Positions 26,819-36,572 of a stretch of DNA of 64,000 bases are shown one piece after another. The stretch comes from Microbacterium sp. VKM Ac-2923. GTDB taxonomy: Bacteria; Actinomycetota; Actinomycetes; Actinomycetales; Microbacteriaceae. The stretch spans positions 62,001 to 126,000 of the forward strand of contig NZ_JALGRP010000002.1 of the NCBI RefSeq assembly GCF_022815605.1, read 5' to 3'. Every line of letters begins with the position of its first letter. The first letter of the stretch is position 1. The position numbers and the translations under genes were made by a program. Below the pieces are notes generated by a model. The model was not told where the DNA came from. It did no database searches and saw nothing but the letters and a program-made list of their open reading frames with translations.

Positions 26819-28125
26819 CACGACCGGTGCCGAACGCGGCGACGATCGTGCGACGCCACCTGCTCGCGGCGGTGGTCATCGCGCTGGCGATCGTCGGGGC
26901 CGTGGTGGGCGTGGAGTGGTCCCTCGCGACCGCGGAAGCGGATCGGGTGACCAGGGCCGCCGCTACCCGTGTCGCGGAACGGGTCTCGTCCGTCCTTTCC
27001 GCTTCGGATTTCGCGCGCGACAGCATCGATGTGACCGCCCTCGACGGTCAGCTCGCTGGTTTCTTCGCCGCCGGCTCGGTCGCGCGCGTGAAGGTCTGGC
27101 GGATCGAGGGCGACACGGCACGGGTGGTCTTCTCTGACGAGCGCCGCCTGATCGGCGACCGACGGCCCTACTCTCCCGCGCTGGCCGAGCGCCTCGCGCG
27201 CGACGGCGTCGTGGTGTTCGAAGTTCCCGACGACGCGGAGCACCGCTTCGAGACGGGCGGCAGCGGCGAACTGCGAGAGGCGCTCATCGCCTTCGAAGAC
27301 GCGGGCGGAGCCCCCTTGCGCCTCGAGGTCTACGTGCCGGTCTTCCGCGACGCGTGGGTGGCCTCGACCCTCGCCGTCAACGTCCCCGTGCTCGTCGGGG
27401 GGATCGCTGCGCTGATGGCCGTGCTGCTCCCCCTCGCCGTGCTGCTGGCGCGGCGACTCTCGGCGGCCGACGTCGACCGGACCCTCGCCATCGAGTTCGG
27501 ACTGCGTTCGCGAGAGCGCGAGCGACTGCGGCTCGGCCGGCGCCTCCATGACGACGTGCTGCAGGATCTCGCCGGGTCCGCTCTCGCCCTCGACGCTCTG
27601 GCATCCGCCGCCCCCGACCCCGCGCGCCTTCGCGCCATCGCGGAGACACTGGCGGGAGATGCCCGCACGCTTCGCGGGATCCTCGACGGCACAGCAGTGG
27701 CACCCAGCCCTCCCGTCGGTGACGCCCTCGTCGAGGCGGTCTCCCCCGCCCGCGCCGCGGGAGTGACGGTCGACCTCGACGTGGCCGTCGACGAAGAACC
27801 GGATGCCGAGACCTCACGGCTCGTGATCGAGGCGGCGCGCGAGCTGGTGCGGAACGTCGTCGAACACGCCGGCGCCACCCGTGTCGAGGTGTCGGTGCGC
27901 GCGACCGTGTCGTCGGTGGCGCTCAGCGTGACCGACGACGGCCGTGGCTTCGCCACGGGGCGCAGCGCGGCATCCGGGCACGGACTTCGCCTGCTGAAGC
28001 GGGCCTTCGCCGAGGCGGACGGCGCCCTGACGGTGACCTCGACAGACGCTGGCACGCGCGTCGACGCGCGCCTTCCCGTGCGCGCCGCCGACATCGGTTG
28101 CCCCGCCACGGCGGCCGTGCTTTGA
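26815..28125 (+). CDS. Sensor histidine kinase
   Basis: A 436-residue membrane kinase paired with the preceding regulator. Two membrane segments (about 13-36 and 184-208) flank an extracellular sensor domain of about 150 residues. The dimerisation region carries the phosphorylated His245 in RRLHDDVLQDLAGSAL, and the ATPase domain has ELVRNVVEHAGA, DDGRGF and GHGLRLL. The signal is unknown. ATG 26815 in an ATGA overlap. Confidence 0.92.
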   Translation: MTRPVPNAATIVRRHLLAAVVIALAIVGAVVGVEWSLATAEADRVTRAAATRVAERVSSVLSASDFARDSIDVTALDGQLAGFFAAGSVARVKVWRIEGDTARVVFSDERRLIGDRRPYSPALAERLARDGVVVFEVPDDAEHRFETGGSGELREALIAFEDAGGAPLRLEVYVPVFRDAWVASTLAVNVPVLVGGIAALMAVLLPLAVLLARRLSAADVDRTLAIEFGLRSRERERLRLGRRLHDDVLQDLAGSALALDALASAAPDPARLRAIAETLAGDARTLRGILDGTAVAPSPPVGDALVEAVSPARAAGVTVDLDVAVDEEPDAETSRLVIEAARELVRNVVEHAGATRVEVSVRATVSSVALSVTDDGRGFATGRSAASGHGLRLLKRAFAEADGALTVTSTDAGTRVDARLPVRAADIGCPATAAVL

Positions 28126-28305
28126 TGAGCGAAGTCCTGGGGGATCGGGGAGCGCCGCGCCCGATCGTTCTGATGCGGCGCCGACCACGGCCGTCGTAGC
28201 CAGTGTCGCGAGTCGCCGCTCCGTGGGGGCATGGGAGGCGTCGAGCGAGCCAGAGACGTCCGACGAACCGCGCGCTCGCGCGCGGCCCAGGGGGGGGTAC
28301 TCATC

Positions 28306-30180
28306 GTGTTCATTCATCGCGCCACGCGTTCGCTGGCCGGCGCACTGTCGTTTGTCGTGGCAATCGGATTGACCGGAGGGACCGCTGCGCACGCCGCCGC
28401 GGATCCCGTCGACCCGGACTCGTCGACGACGGCGGGACGCTGGCACACGGCCGAGGAGCGCGCGCAGTCGCGGGAGGAGCGGTCGGCGCCGGTCTCACCG
28501 AACCGTCTCTTCTCCGCCGCCGAGGCGCCCGCCAACGACATGCTCGCGAACGCGACGAAGGTGTCGTCGCTGCCGTTCCAGGTCAGTGGGCAACCTTATG
28601 CCGGTGCCACGTTAGAGGCGGGTGAGCCGGCGACGTGCCGGACCACCGATCCGGATCAGTCCGAATACTTCACGGACGGGGACCGATCGGTCTGGTACAC
28701 CTACACCTCACCGGTCGCTCAGACGTTGTCGTTCGGCGGCGGGGTCAGCGGGGCCTCGAGCATGGTCATCGCTTACGCCGCTGCGGGGATGAGTGCCCTC
28801 ACCCGCATCAGTTGCACGGAAACCAGCTACCGCGACGAGAACCATCTGCAGGCACGCGCCGGGGCCACCTACCTGTTTCAGGTGACCGACGATTCGTACG
28901 ACGCAACGCCCTCGGACACGGCATCCCTGTGGATCCGCGCCAGTGCTCCCATCCCGAACCTCTCCCCCGCTACCTCGACGTCCCTTTCGGTGCCGAGCAC
29001 CGTGACGGGATCGATCTCGAAGGTCGACAACAACTGGTACGCCCCGTACAACCGGACGTGCAGCGAGGACTTCGAGACGATGTTGGGGTCGCGATGGTAC
29101 AAGTACGTCGCGACGACCACCACCGGGGTCAGGCTCGACCTCCGCGACAGCTTCTACAATGCGGATGCCGTTGTGTGGGCGTCCGACGGATCGGCACCGA
29201 CTTCGCCCCTGTCGTGCCCGAGGGCGAATGCAAACGACCCGAGCACGTACTCCAAGGCAGATGCGTACGCGGACTTCGCAGTCGAACCCGGCAAGACCTA
29301 CTTCATCCAAGTGGGCGGCTACCACTTCAGCGTCGGCGACTACGTCATGAAGCTCTCCACCTACCAGCTGCCCCTCCTGACGTCCACGCCGACACCGAAG
29401 ATCACCGGCACCGCGCAGGTGGGCTCCACGCTCACCGCGAACCCGGGGACGTGGGATGAGGGCGCGACCCTCACCTACCAGTGGATGCGGGGTGGCGGCA
29501 CGTACATCTCCGGAGCGAGGTCGTCGACCTACACGGTCAGCGCAGCCGACGTCGGGACGCAGATCACCGTCGCCGTCACCGCGAGCAAGCCCGGCTACTC
29601 CGGAGCGCGCAAGACCAGCGCTCCGACCGCCGTCGTGGCGAAGGGCGTTCTCACGTCGGCCACACCGACCCTCAGCGCGACACCGGTCGTCGGTACGGCG
29701 GTCACGGCCGTGCCGGGTGCGTGGGGGCCGTCGCCGGTGACCTACACCTACCAGTGGCTCCGCGGCGGCGCGTCGATCTCGGGCGCCACCTCTGCGACGT
29801 ACACGCCGGTCGCCGCCGACGCGGGTACCCCGCTCGCTGTCACCGTCACGGGTGCGAAGAGCGGGTACACGACGAAGGCCGTGACGAGCGCATCGGCCAC
29901 GGTCGCCAAGGGCACGTTGACCGGGGCGACGCCGACGATCTCGGGAACCGCGAAGGTGGGCTCGACCTTGACCGCCCGTGCCGGCACCTGGGCGCCCGCG
30001 CCCGTCGCGCTCAGCCACCAATGGTTGCGCAACGGCGCGGTCATCAGCGGCGCGACGGCGACCACGTACAAGCCGACCGCGACCGATAGGGGCAAGCGCA
30101 TCACCGTCCGGGTCACCGGGACGAAGACGGGGTACACCACTCTGGTCAAGACCAGCGCCGCAACGGCCGCCATCGGCTGA
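28306..30180 (+). CDS. Secreted protein with two beta-sandwich regions and three C-terminal repeats
   Basis: A 624-residue exported protein. A signal peptide (about 1-30, ending TAAHA) is followed by two related beta-rich regions: PANDMLANATKVSSLPF...SVWYTYTSP and a second with SRWYKYVATTTT, resembling pre-peptidase-type domains of surface proteins. Three tandem repeats of about 85 residues (about 362-450, 451-537, 538-624) share TPT-I-GT-VG-TLTA-PGTW, YQWLRGG, ISGAT-ATY and ITV-VTG-K-GYT. There is no cell-wall sorting signal or membrane anchor. GTG 28306 places a basic n-region before the signal core. Likely adhesive or surface-associated; role unknown. Confidence 0.8.
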   Translation: MFIHRATRSLAGALSFVVAIGLTGGTAAHAAADPVDPDSSTTAGRWHTAEERAQSREERSAPVSPNRLFSAAEAPANDMLANATKVSSLPFQVSGQPYAGATLEAGEPATCRTTDPDQSEYFTDGDRSVWYTYTSPVAQTLSFGGGVSGASSMVIAYAAAGMSALTRISCTETSYRDENHLQARAGATYLFQVTDDSYDATPSDTASLWIRASAPIPNLSPATSTSLSVPSTVTGSISKVDNNWYAPYNRTCSEDFETMLGSRWYKYVATTTTGVRLDLRDSFYNADAVVWASDGSAPTSPLSCPRANANDPSTYSKADAYADFAVEPGKTYFIQVGGYHFSVGDYVMKLSTYQLPLLTSTPTPKITGTAQVGSTLTANPGTWDEGATLTYQWMRGGGTYISGARSSTYTVSAADVGTQITVAVTASKPGYSGARKTSAPTAVVAKGVLTSATPTLSATPVVGTAVTAVPGAWGPSPVTYTYQWLRGGASISGATSATYTPVAADAGTPLAVTVTGAKSGYTTKAVTSASATVAKGTLTGATPTISGTAKVGSTLTARAGTWAPAPVALSHQWLRNGAVISGATATTYKPTATDRGKRITVRVTGTKTGYTTLVKTSAATAAIG

Positions 30181-30196
30181 GCGCCCTTCGCCGGCC

Positions 30197-30240
30197 GGAC
30201 GCCCGCTGCCCTCGTGTATGACGCGAGGCGGCGGGCGTCC
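30197..30240. terminator. Hairpin between convergent genes
   Basis: A 14-base stem with one G-T pair (30197-30210 with 30227-30240) lies between the secreted repeat protein and the convergent membrane protein gene. No T run follows. Confidence 0.6.
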
Positions 30241-30358
30241 GTGTGCGGGCGGCGGGTGCCGTGGGGCCGTCGCGGATCGACAGACGCCGACCCCGAAGGA
30301 CCTCGGACTCCCCGGAGTCCGGACGCCGGTCGGCATCCGCGGGACACGACACTCCGAG

Positions 30359-31045
30359 TCAGGGCGCGAACACGTACTGCAGGGAGATCTGCCCGGATTC
30401 GTCGATCACGACGTCCGCGCTGACCGTCATCCCGTCGACGAGCGTCGGCGGCAGGCTCACCGTCTGCGCGTCACCCTCTTCACGCGCCGCCTCGCCGACC
30501 TGAGCCTCGAGGGTCGCGAGGTCGCTCGCCGTCCAGCCCCACTCGCCAGCCCGTCCCTCGAGATCGGTGCGGATGGTGGTCCACGCACCGCTCGATCCGG
30601 GCGTCACCGACAGGGACGTCAGCCGGTCGTCGGCGGTCCCGAGGGAGAACCACGACACCCCGGGGAACGCGATGGCCGCCCCATTGCCCCGCACCTCGAC
30701 CGTGAGCGGCACGAGGGTCTCGACGGGCGTCTCGCCCTCGGTGGGCAGCCCCAGCTCGCTCGCCCGCGCGGGAGCGGCGATGTCGACGGTAGCGAGGCGC
30801 TGTCGATTCAGGAAGTCGACGCCCGCGCGATCGAAACGCGACTGCCCGTCGGCGAGTTGCTGATCAGCGGACGGGGCAGGAGCGTCGGCCACCCACCAGG
30901 AGTTCGCCATCGCGTAGGCCCCGACACCCACCACCGCGCAGATGATCGCGACCACCGAGAGCGTGATCCAGGTGGCGCGACGCTCGCGGCGGGCGCGCCG
31001 TTCTCCGGGCGACATTCGTCGCGGGGGCGAGATCGTCGAGGCCAT
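30359..31045 (-). CDS. Membrane-anchored protein of unknown function
   Basis: A 228-residue protein: a very basic cytosolic N-terminus (about 1-25), one membrane segment (about 26-47) and an extracellular part of about 180 residues. The outside part contains VETLVPLTVEVRGNGAAIAFPGVSWFSLG and ends SGQISLQYVFAP; it has no recognised domain. ATG 31045. It stands alone between two terminator-like hairpins. No family recognised. Confidence 0.75.
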   Translation of the reverse strand: MASTISPPRRMSPGERRARRERRATWITLSVVAIICAVVGVGAYAMANSWWVADAPAPSADQQLADGQSRFDRAGVDFLNRQRLATVDIAAPARASELGLPTEGETPVETLVPLTVEVRGNGAAIAFPGVSWFSLGTADDRLTSLSVTPGSSGAWTTIRTDLEGRAGEWGWTASDLATLEAQVGEAAREEGDAQTVSLPPTLVDGMTVSADVVIDESGQISLQYVFAP

Positions 31046-31096
31046 ACATCGTGCCTACCACCGACGGCGGGAGGATGCCAGGCGAAGGCCGAAAGC

Positions 31097-31140
31097 AAAA
31101 GCCCCGGCCTCCCGCGCTTTGCGCGATGACCGGGGCTTTT
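31097..31140 (-). terminator. Terminator of tRNA-Gln
   Basis: AAAAGCCCCGG and CCGGGGCTTTT arms enclose a smaller CGCGC hairpin, just after the tRNA-Gln gene on the minus strand. Confidence 0.85.
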
Positions 31141-31147
31141 CGTCTTG

Positions 31148-31219
31148 CTGGGGTACCTGGACTCGAACCAAGAACAACGGAACCAGAAACCGCCGTGTTG
31201 CCAATTACACCATACCCCA
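31148..31219 (-). tRNA. tRNA-Gln (CTG)
   Basis: Minus-strand cloverleaf starting TGGGGTA and ending TACCCCA plus discriminator G; anticodon loop TTCTGGT gives CTG, and the T loop is GGTTCGAGTCC. CCA is not encoded. Placement beside gltX is a common actinobacterial pattern. Confidence 0.93.
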
Positions 31220-31317
31220 AGGCGCTGAGCCGCAACTCGTGCCGAGGGACAAGCTTACGTGAGATGCCGAGGTGAGCAAAATCGAGGCCCGTCCGCGCAG
31301 GTCGCTCGGTGCCGGAT

Positions 31318-31391
31318 CACGCACGGGCGAACGATGCTCGCAGCTTTCGCCGCGGGATCTGCGAGGGTCGTCACCTTCTGCGAGCTTCGCG
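31318..31391. repeat. Imperfect palindromic repeat, first copy
   Basis: CGATGCTCGCAG and CTGCGAGGGTCG form an imperfect inverted repeat. The right arm and following TTCTGCGA resemble the second palindrome at 31445-31500, suggesting two members of one intergenic repeat family. Confidence 0.5.
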
Positions 31392-31444
31392 TGCGTCCGA
31401 CCGTGCGCCGCCGCACCCGGCGCGCCCCCCACCGCACGCAAAAC

Positions 31445-31491
31445 GCCGCGATCCTCGCAGCCCCCATGAGGGTATCTGCGAGGATCGCGGC
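31445..31491 (-). terminator. 16-base perfect hairpin after gltX
   Basis: Arms 31445-31460 and 31476-31491 are perfectly complementary with a 15-base loop, 19 bases beyond the gltX stop. It is a likely transcription end, although there is no T run. Confidence 0.65.
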
Positions 31492-31509
31492 ATTCTGCGA
31501 AGCCGGACG

Positions 31510-33018
31510 TCAGCCCAGCTGCGCCGCCAGCGCCGCCAGGCGCCGCAGCGTCTCGTCCTTGCCGAGCAGCTCCATCGACTCGAAGAGCGGCGGCGACACG
31601 CGACGCCCGGTGAGGGCGACGCGCGGCGGGCTGTAGGCGACGCGGGGCTTGAGGCCCAGCTCGTCGACGAGAGCCGCCGACAGCGCCTCCTGCACCCCGG
31701 CGGCGGTGAAGTCGTCGACTCCCTCGAGGGCGCGGACGGATGCCGTGAGCACCTCTGCCGCGTTCGCGGGGAGTCCCTTCATCGCATCCTCGGCGTACTC
31801 CACGTCGGAGACGAAGAGGAAGCCGAGCATGCCCGGAACCTCGCCGAGCAACTGCACGCGCTCCTGCACGAGAGGTGCAGCCTGGGCGATGATCGCGCGA
31901 TGCTCGGGCGACGGCTCCTCGGAGATCAGCCCCGCACCCGCGAGGTACGGAACGATTCGCGACGCGAAGTCGTCGGCATCCAGCATCCGGATGTGGTCGC
32001 CGTTGATCGCCTCGGCCTTCTTCTGGTCGAAGCGGGCGGGGTTGGGGTTGACGTCGGAGATGTCGAAGGCCGCGATCATCTCGTCGAGCGAGAACACGTC
32101 GCGGTCGCTCGCGAGCGACCAGCCGAGCAGCGAGAGGTAGTTGAGCAGCCCCTCGTGGATGAAGCCCTTCTCGCGCTGCAGGAAGAGGTCGGCCTGCGGA
32201 TCGCGCTTCGACAGCTTCTTGTTGCCGGTCTCGCCGAGGACGAGCGGCATGTGACCGAAACGCGGGATGAACGTCGTGACTCCGGCATCCACCAGCGCCG
32301 AGTACAGCGCGAGCTGCCGGGCGGTGGACGGCATGAGGTCTTCACCGCGGATGACATGGGTGATGCCCATCAGGGCGTCGTCGACGGGATTCACGAACGG
32401 GTAGAGCGGCACTCCCCCGGCCCGCACGAGCACGAAGTCGGGGAAGGACCCCGCGGGGAAGGTGACGTCACCGCGGATGAGGTCGTCGTAGCTCAGGTCG
32501 TGGTCGGGCACGCGCAGGCGCCACGCGGGCTGACGACCCTCGGCGCGGAAAGCCGCCCTCTGCTCGTCGGTGAGGTCGCGGTCGTGGTTGTCGTAGCCGA
32601 GCTGCTTCGCGCGTCCGTTCGCCTCGTTGCGGGCGTCGATCTCTTCGGCGGTCGAGTAGCTCTCGTACACCGCTCCCGCGGCGACGAGCTTGTCGAGCAC
32701 CTCGCGGTACAGCTCGTGGCGCTGGGACTGGCGGTAGGGCGCGTGGGGGCCGCCGACCTCGACGCCCTCGTCCCAGTCGATGTTCATCCAGCGCAGCGCG
32801 TCGAGAAGCTGCTGGTAGCTCTCCTCGCTGTCGCGCGCGGCGTCGGTGTCTTCAATACGGAAGACGAGCTTGCCGCCGTTGTGCCGGGCGTAGGCCCAGT
32901 TGAACAGGACGGTGCGAATGAGTCCCACGTGCGGCAGACCCGTCGGAGACGGGCAGAAGCGGACGCGGACGTCGGCTCCGGTGGCGGTCGTGGTGCGGGG
33001 ATCGGGCGTGTCAGACAT
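31510..33018 (-). CDS. gltX: Glutamyl-tRNA synthetase
   Basis: Charges tRNA-Glu with glutamate. The 502-residue class I synthetase has the HIGH-type motif in [10 protein letters not shown] (24-33), WRLRVPDHD and the KMSKS-type motif KLSKR. ATG 33018 gives the normal short N-terminus before the first strand. tRNA-Gln lies downstream. In many actinobacteria an FAH-family gene sits directly upstream; here three genes intervene. Confidence 0.96.
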   Translation of the reverse strand: MSDTPDPRTTTATGADVRVRFCPSPTGLPHVGLIRTVLFNWAYARHNGGKLVFRIEDTDAARDSEESYQQLLDALRWMNIDWDEGVEVGGPHAPYRQSQRHELYREVLDKLVAAGAVYESYSTAEEIDARNEANGRAKQLGYDNHDRDLTDEQRAAFRAEGRQPAWRLRVPDHDLSYDDLIRGDVTFPAGSFPDFVLVRAGGVPLYPFVNPVDDALMGITHVIRGEDLMPSTARQLALYSALVDAGVTTFIPRFGHMPLVLGETGNKKLSKRDPQADLFLQREKGFIHEGLLNYLSLLGWSLASDRDVFSLDEMIAAFDISDVNPNPARFDQKKAEAINGDHIRMLDADDFASRIVPYLAGAGLISEEPSPEHRAIIAQAAPLVQERVQLLGEVPGMLGFLFVSDVEYAEDAMKGLPANAAEVLTASVRALEGVDDFTAAGVQEALSAALVDELGLKPRVAYSPPRVALTGRRVSPPLFESMELLGKDETLRRLAALAAQLG

Positions 33019-33028
33019 CCCCTCGATC

Positions 33029-33985
33029 CTACCGGCGGTACGCGGCGCGCCCCGAGGGCATCGGATAGTCGACGAGCACCTCGGTGAGGACCTCGAGCGC
33101 GACCCCCACCGCCGGCACGTTCTCAGCCCCACGGGCGGTGACGACGTGGAGCGTGCGGGCCTCGGCATCCGGAAGCCGAGGGGCGGCGATACCGGTGAGG
33201 AGGGGGAAGGATGCCACGGCCATGCGCGGCAGGATCGCGACGCCGACCCCCTGAGCGACGAGGTTCTCGACGGCGATGTAGTTGTCGGTCTCGAAGGCGA
33301 TGTCGGGGACGAACCCCGCCCGGGCGCAGGCCTCGAGCAGGTGGCCGCGGCACTGGGGGCAGCCCGCGATCCACCGCTCCCCCGCGAGTCGCGAGAGGTC
33401 GATCGGGCCCTCGGCGGCCGGGTGATCGACCGGGAGGACGAGCACGGTGTCGTCGCCTCCGACGGTGCGCACCGCCAGTCCCGTGGCCGCGAGGTCGAGT
33501 TCGCGGCGGTCGCCGGGATAGCTGTAGGTGAGGGCGACATCGGCGCGGTCCTCTCGGACCGCCACGATCGCCTCGGGCGGCTCGGCCTCGACGAAGCTGA
33601 TCGAGACTCCGGGGCGACGCGCCGTCACCGCCGCGATGACGCGCGGCACGACGGTGGACGACGCCGACGGGAACGCGGCGATCCGCACGCGCCCCGCGCG
33701 CAGGCCCCGGAGTTCGGCGAGGTCGCCCGCCGCGGCATCCAGGGCCGTCGTCACCGCGGCGGCGTGACGCGCGAGGACGCGACCCGCCTCCGTCAGGCGC
33801 ACGCCGCGTCCGACGCGCTCGACGATCGGCATGCCCGCGCGTCGCTCGAGACGGCGCAGCTGCTGACTGACCGCCGGCTGGCTGTAGCCGAGGGAGCGGG
33901 CGGCGGCCGTGATCGATCCGGTGTCGGCGATCGCCTTCACCACCCGGAGGGAGTGGGCGTCGAGGTCGTCGTCGGCATCGGTCAT
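33029..33985 (-). CDS. LysR family transcriptional regulator
   Basis: A 318-residue LysR regulator. The N-terminal helix-turn-helix covers about 10-68 ([28 protein letters not shown]), followed by a periplasmic-binding-like effector domain. ATG 33985. It is divergent from the class V aminotransferase gene (80 bases between starts), the standard LysR layout, so that gene is its likely target. Only ten bases separate it from the gltX start. Confidence 0.9.
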   Translation of the reverse strand: MTDADDDLDAHSLRVVKAIADTGSITAAARSLGYSQPAVSQQLRRLERRAGMPIVERVGRGVRLTEAGRVLARHAAAVTTALDAAAGDLAELRGLRAGRVRIAAFPSASSTVVPRVIAAVTARRPGVSISFVEAEPPEAIVAVREDRADVALTYSYPGDRRELDLAATGLAVRTVGGDDTVLVLPVDHPAAEGPIDLSRLAGERWIAGCPQCRGHLLEACARAGFVPDIAFETDNYIAVENLVAQGVGVAILPRMAVASFPLLTGIAAPRLPDAEARTLHVVTARGAENVPAVGVALEVLTEVLVDYPMPSGRAAYRR

Positions 33986-34065
33986 GCTGACACATAAGCA
34001 GAGGCGATGGTTCTCATGCAACACCTGCTCTAGTCCAATGGACGGCGGCGCGAGAACCTGGATCC

Positions 34066-35208
34066 ATGAGCAGCCTCGCATCGCGCTTCGCCGGCGGCCG
34101 CGACTACCTCGCCGCCTGCACCGTCGGTCTCCCTTCGCGCGACACGGTCGATGCCGTCCGCGCCGACCTGGATGCCGCGGCATCCGGTCGCCCCGATGTC
34201 GCTGCCGCGTCGCGCGCCGTCGACGACGCCCGCGCGTCTTACGCGCGCCTGGTGCACTCCCCCGTCGGCGAGGTGGCCATAGCGTCGCAGACGTCGGTGA
34301 TGGTGTCGCTGATCGCGGCCTCCGTGCCCGACGGTGCCGAGGTCCTCTGCCCCGAGGGGGACTTCTCGTCGCTCGTCGCGCCCTTCGCCCTCGCCGGTCG
34401 CGGCGTTCGTCTGCGCACGGTGCCGCTGGTGGGACTCGCCGACGCCGTGACGGACGACACGTGGCTCGTCGCCTTCTCGCTGGTGCAGTCAGCCACGGGT
34501 GAGGTGGCGGATGCCGCGGGCATCGCCGCAGCCGCTGCTCGCTCCGGCGCCCGCACGTTGTGCGACCTGACGCAGGCGGCCGGATGGCTGCCGGTCGACG
34601 CGACCCTGTTCGACGCGACCGTCTGCCACGCCTACAAATGGCTGTGCTGCCCGCGCGGGGTCGGCTTCCTGACCGTGCGCCCGGACTTCGCGCGTCTGCT
34701 GCGCCCGGTGCAGGCGGGGTGGTACTCGGGAGACGATCCGTGGGCGTCGTGCTACGGCACCGGCGGGATGCTCGCGGCGGACGCGCGTCGCTTCGACGTC
34801 TCGCCGGCCTGGCAGGCGTTCGTCGGCGCGGCGCCGGCATTGCGGATGTTCGCCGACGCCGACATCACCGAGCTGTACACCCACACGACGGGCCTGGCGG
34901 CGCGATTCCGCGCGGGGCTGGGCCTGGCGCAGCCGGAGCGGCCGTCGGCCATCGTCACCTGGCCGGATGCCACGGGTGAGGCGCTCGCGCAGCTGACGGC
35001 CCACGGCATCACGGCGTCGGGCCGGGCCGGCCGGGCACGCGTCGCGTTCCACGTCTTCAACGACGTGTCCGATGTGGACCGCGCGCTCGACGCTTTGGGT
35101 GCAGAGGGCGAGCGGCGGGCGGAAAGCGCGCACCGCACGCTGACCTCGGAAAACCGGGGCGCAGCGTCCCTCGTCCACCCCTTGACCGGCCTCAGCTACT
35201 CGATCTGA
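34066..35208 (+). CDS. Aminotransferase class V-fold PLP enzyme
   Basis: A 380-residue PLP enzyme related to cysteine desulfurases and kynureninase-like proteins. The cofactor lysine is K191 in HAYKWLCCPRG, with the preceding CDLTQAAGWLPVD carrying the cofactor aspartate and glutamine. The Cys-Cys after the lysine is unusual but not obviously catalytic. The reaction cannot be told from sequence. Divergent LysR gene and convergent MFS gene suggest a small amino-compound utilisation or resistance cassette. ATG 34066. Confidence 0.8.
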   Translation: MSSLASRFAGGRDYLAACTVGLPSRDTVDAVRADLDAAASGRPDVAAASRAVDDARASYARLVHSPVGEVAIASQTSVMVSLIAASVPDGAEVLCPEGDFSSLVAPFALAGRGVRLRTVPLVGLADAVTDDTWLVAFSLVQSATGEVADAAGIAAAAARSGARTLCDLTQAAGWLPVDATLFDATVCHAYKWLCCPRGVGFLTVRPDFARLLRPVQAGWYSGDDPWASCYGTGGMLAADARRFDVSPAWQAFVGAAPALRMFADADITELYTHTTGLAARFRAGLGLAQPERPSAIVTWPDATGEALAQLTAHGITASGRAGRARVAFHVFNDVSDVDRALDALGAEGERRAESAHRTLTSENRGAASLVHPLTGLSYSI

Positions 35209-35330
35209 TCGCTGCAGCCGCGCGCACGCGGTCAGGGTGAGCGCGCGCACGTCTCTCGCACTCCGAGGCGAGAGGACACCGAACATCGCCCGTTCTGCCC
35301 GCCGGAGCAGCGCGGGCACCGGCGTGCGTG

Positions 35331-36572
35331 TCAGGCCGGGCGCACACGGGCGACGACGGCACCCGCGCACACCAGGGCGATCGGCACGAACGCCCACAAC
35401 GCGAGCCCTCCGTATCCGACGAGGCCGAGGATCAGCCCGGCCAGCACCGACCCGACAGCAGCGGAGCCGGTCATCAGCGTGTCGCTGCGTCCCTGACGCC
35501 GCGGGCGCGCAGCGAGCGGCGTCGCTTCGGTGAGCAGGGCGGAACCGGCGACCGTCGCGGCGCTCCACCCGAGCCCGAGCAGCACGAGAGCGACGAGCAC
35601 GCCCGCCTGCGCCTCGGCGAACAGCGCCGCCGTGACGAGGGCTCCCGCCAGCAGCACCTGCCCGAGCAGGATGACCGCGACCCGCCCGACACGGTCGGCC
35701 AGGATGCCGAACACCGGCGACAGGCCGTACATGCCGAACACGTGGAGCGAGATCGTGACGCCGACGGCGAGGGTCACGGCATCCGGTGACACGATGTGCG
35801 CCAGGTGCACGGGCGTCATCGCCATCACGGACGCCATGGTCACGTGCGAGGCGGCGACAGCGAGCATCGCGAAGCGCGCGAGGCGCGGTCGGTCGGTCTC
35901 GGGCGCCGTGCCAGGCGTCGGCGCCTTCTCGCGGTCGAGTCGCTGGGCGAGCAGCAGCGGGTCGGGCCGCAGGACGAGGACGTACAGGGCGAAGGCGCAC
36001 GCCTGGGCGAGGAGCGAGAACAGGTAGGCACCGGTGAGCCGCGGCATGCCGATGCTCGCGCCGAGCAGCTCCCCCGGCGCCAGAAGCAGCGGGCCCACGA
36101 CGCCACCGACCGTGGTCGCCCACACCACCGTCGACAGATCGCGCCCTCGCCGCGCCGTCGAGGAGAGGTCGGTCGCGGCGAAGCGCGACTGCAGGGTGGC
36201 CGCGTTACCCGCGCCGATGAGGGCGATGCCGACGAGGAGGAGCGGGAAGGCGCGCGCTGCCGCGGCGACGATGACGAGGGCGATGCCGGTCAGGGCCGCG
36301 AGATTGCCGGTCGTGAGCGCGAGCCGTCGACCGCGCCGAGCAGCAAGCCGTGCCAGCGGGATCGCCGTGAGGGCGGCGCCGAGCGTCACTGCCGCGGTCG
36401 CGAACCCCGAGAGAGCCTCCTCACCCGACAGGTCGGCGGCGAGGAGAGCTCCGAGCGACAGGGTCGACCCGAACGCCACGCCGCTGAGCACCTGTCCGGC
36501 CGCCAGCACCCGCACCGTACGGCGCTGCGTGGCGACGAGGTCGACCGCCGCGGGCGCCGCGGTGTCAGGCAT
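35331..36572 (-). CDS. MFS transporter
   Basis: A 413-residue major facilitator protein with 12 predicted membrane segments. The motif A-like loop LARLAARRGRRLAL is between segments 2 and 3, and DRVGRVAVILLG is in the second half. ATG 36572 overlaps the FAH-family stop by eight bases. It faces the class V aminotransferase gene. Substrate unknown; possibly an exporter. Confidence 0.85.
   Translation of the reverse strand: MPDTAAPAAVDLVATQRRTVRVLAAGQVLSGVAFGSTLSLGALLAADLSGEEALSGFATAAVTLGAALTAIPLARLAARRGRRLALTTGNLAALTGIALVIVAAAARAFPLLLVGIALIGAGNAATLQSRFAATDLSSTARRGRDLSTVVWATTVGGVVGPLLLAPGELLGASIGMPRLTGAYLFSLLAQACAFALYVLVLRPDPLLLAQRLDREKAPTPGTAPETDRPRLARFAMLAVAASHVTMASVMAMTPVHLAHIVSPDAVTLAVGVTISLHVFGMYGLSPVFGILADRVGRVAVILLGQVLLAGALVTAALFAEAQAGVLVALVLLGLGWSAATVAGSALLTEATPLAARPRRQGRSDTLMTGSAAVGSVLAGLILGLVGYGGLALWAFVPIALVCAGAVVARVRPA

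Noticed and set aside
29390..30170. Repeated sequence that might suggest a CRISPR or DNA repeat array
   Set aside because: The repeats are in frame and conserve protein pattern rather than exact DNA; they are domain repeats of a secreted protein. No CRISPR-like short exact repeats exist in the window.
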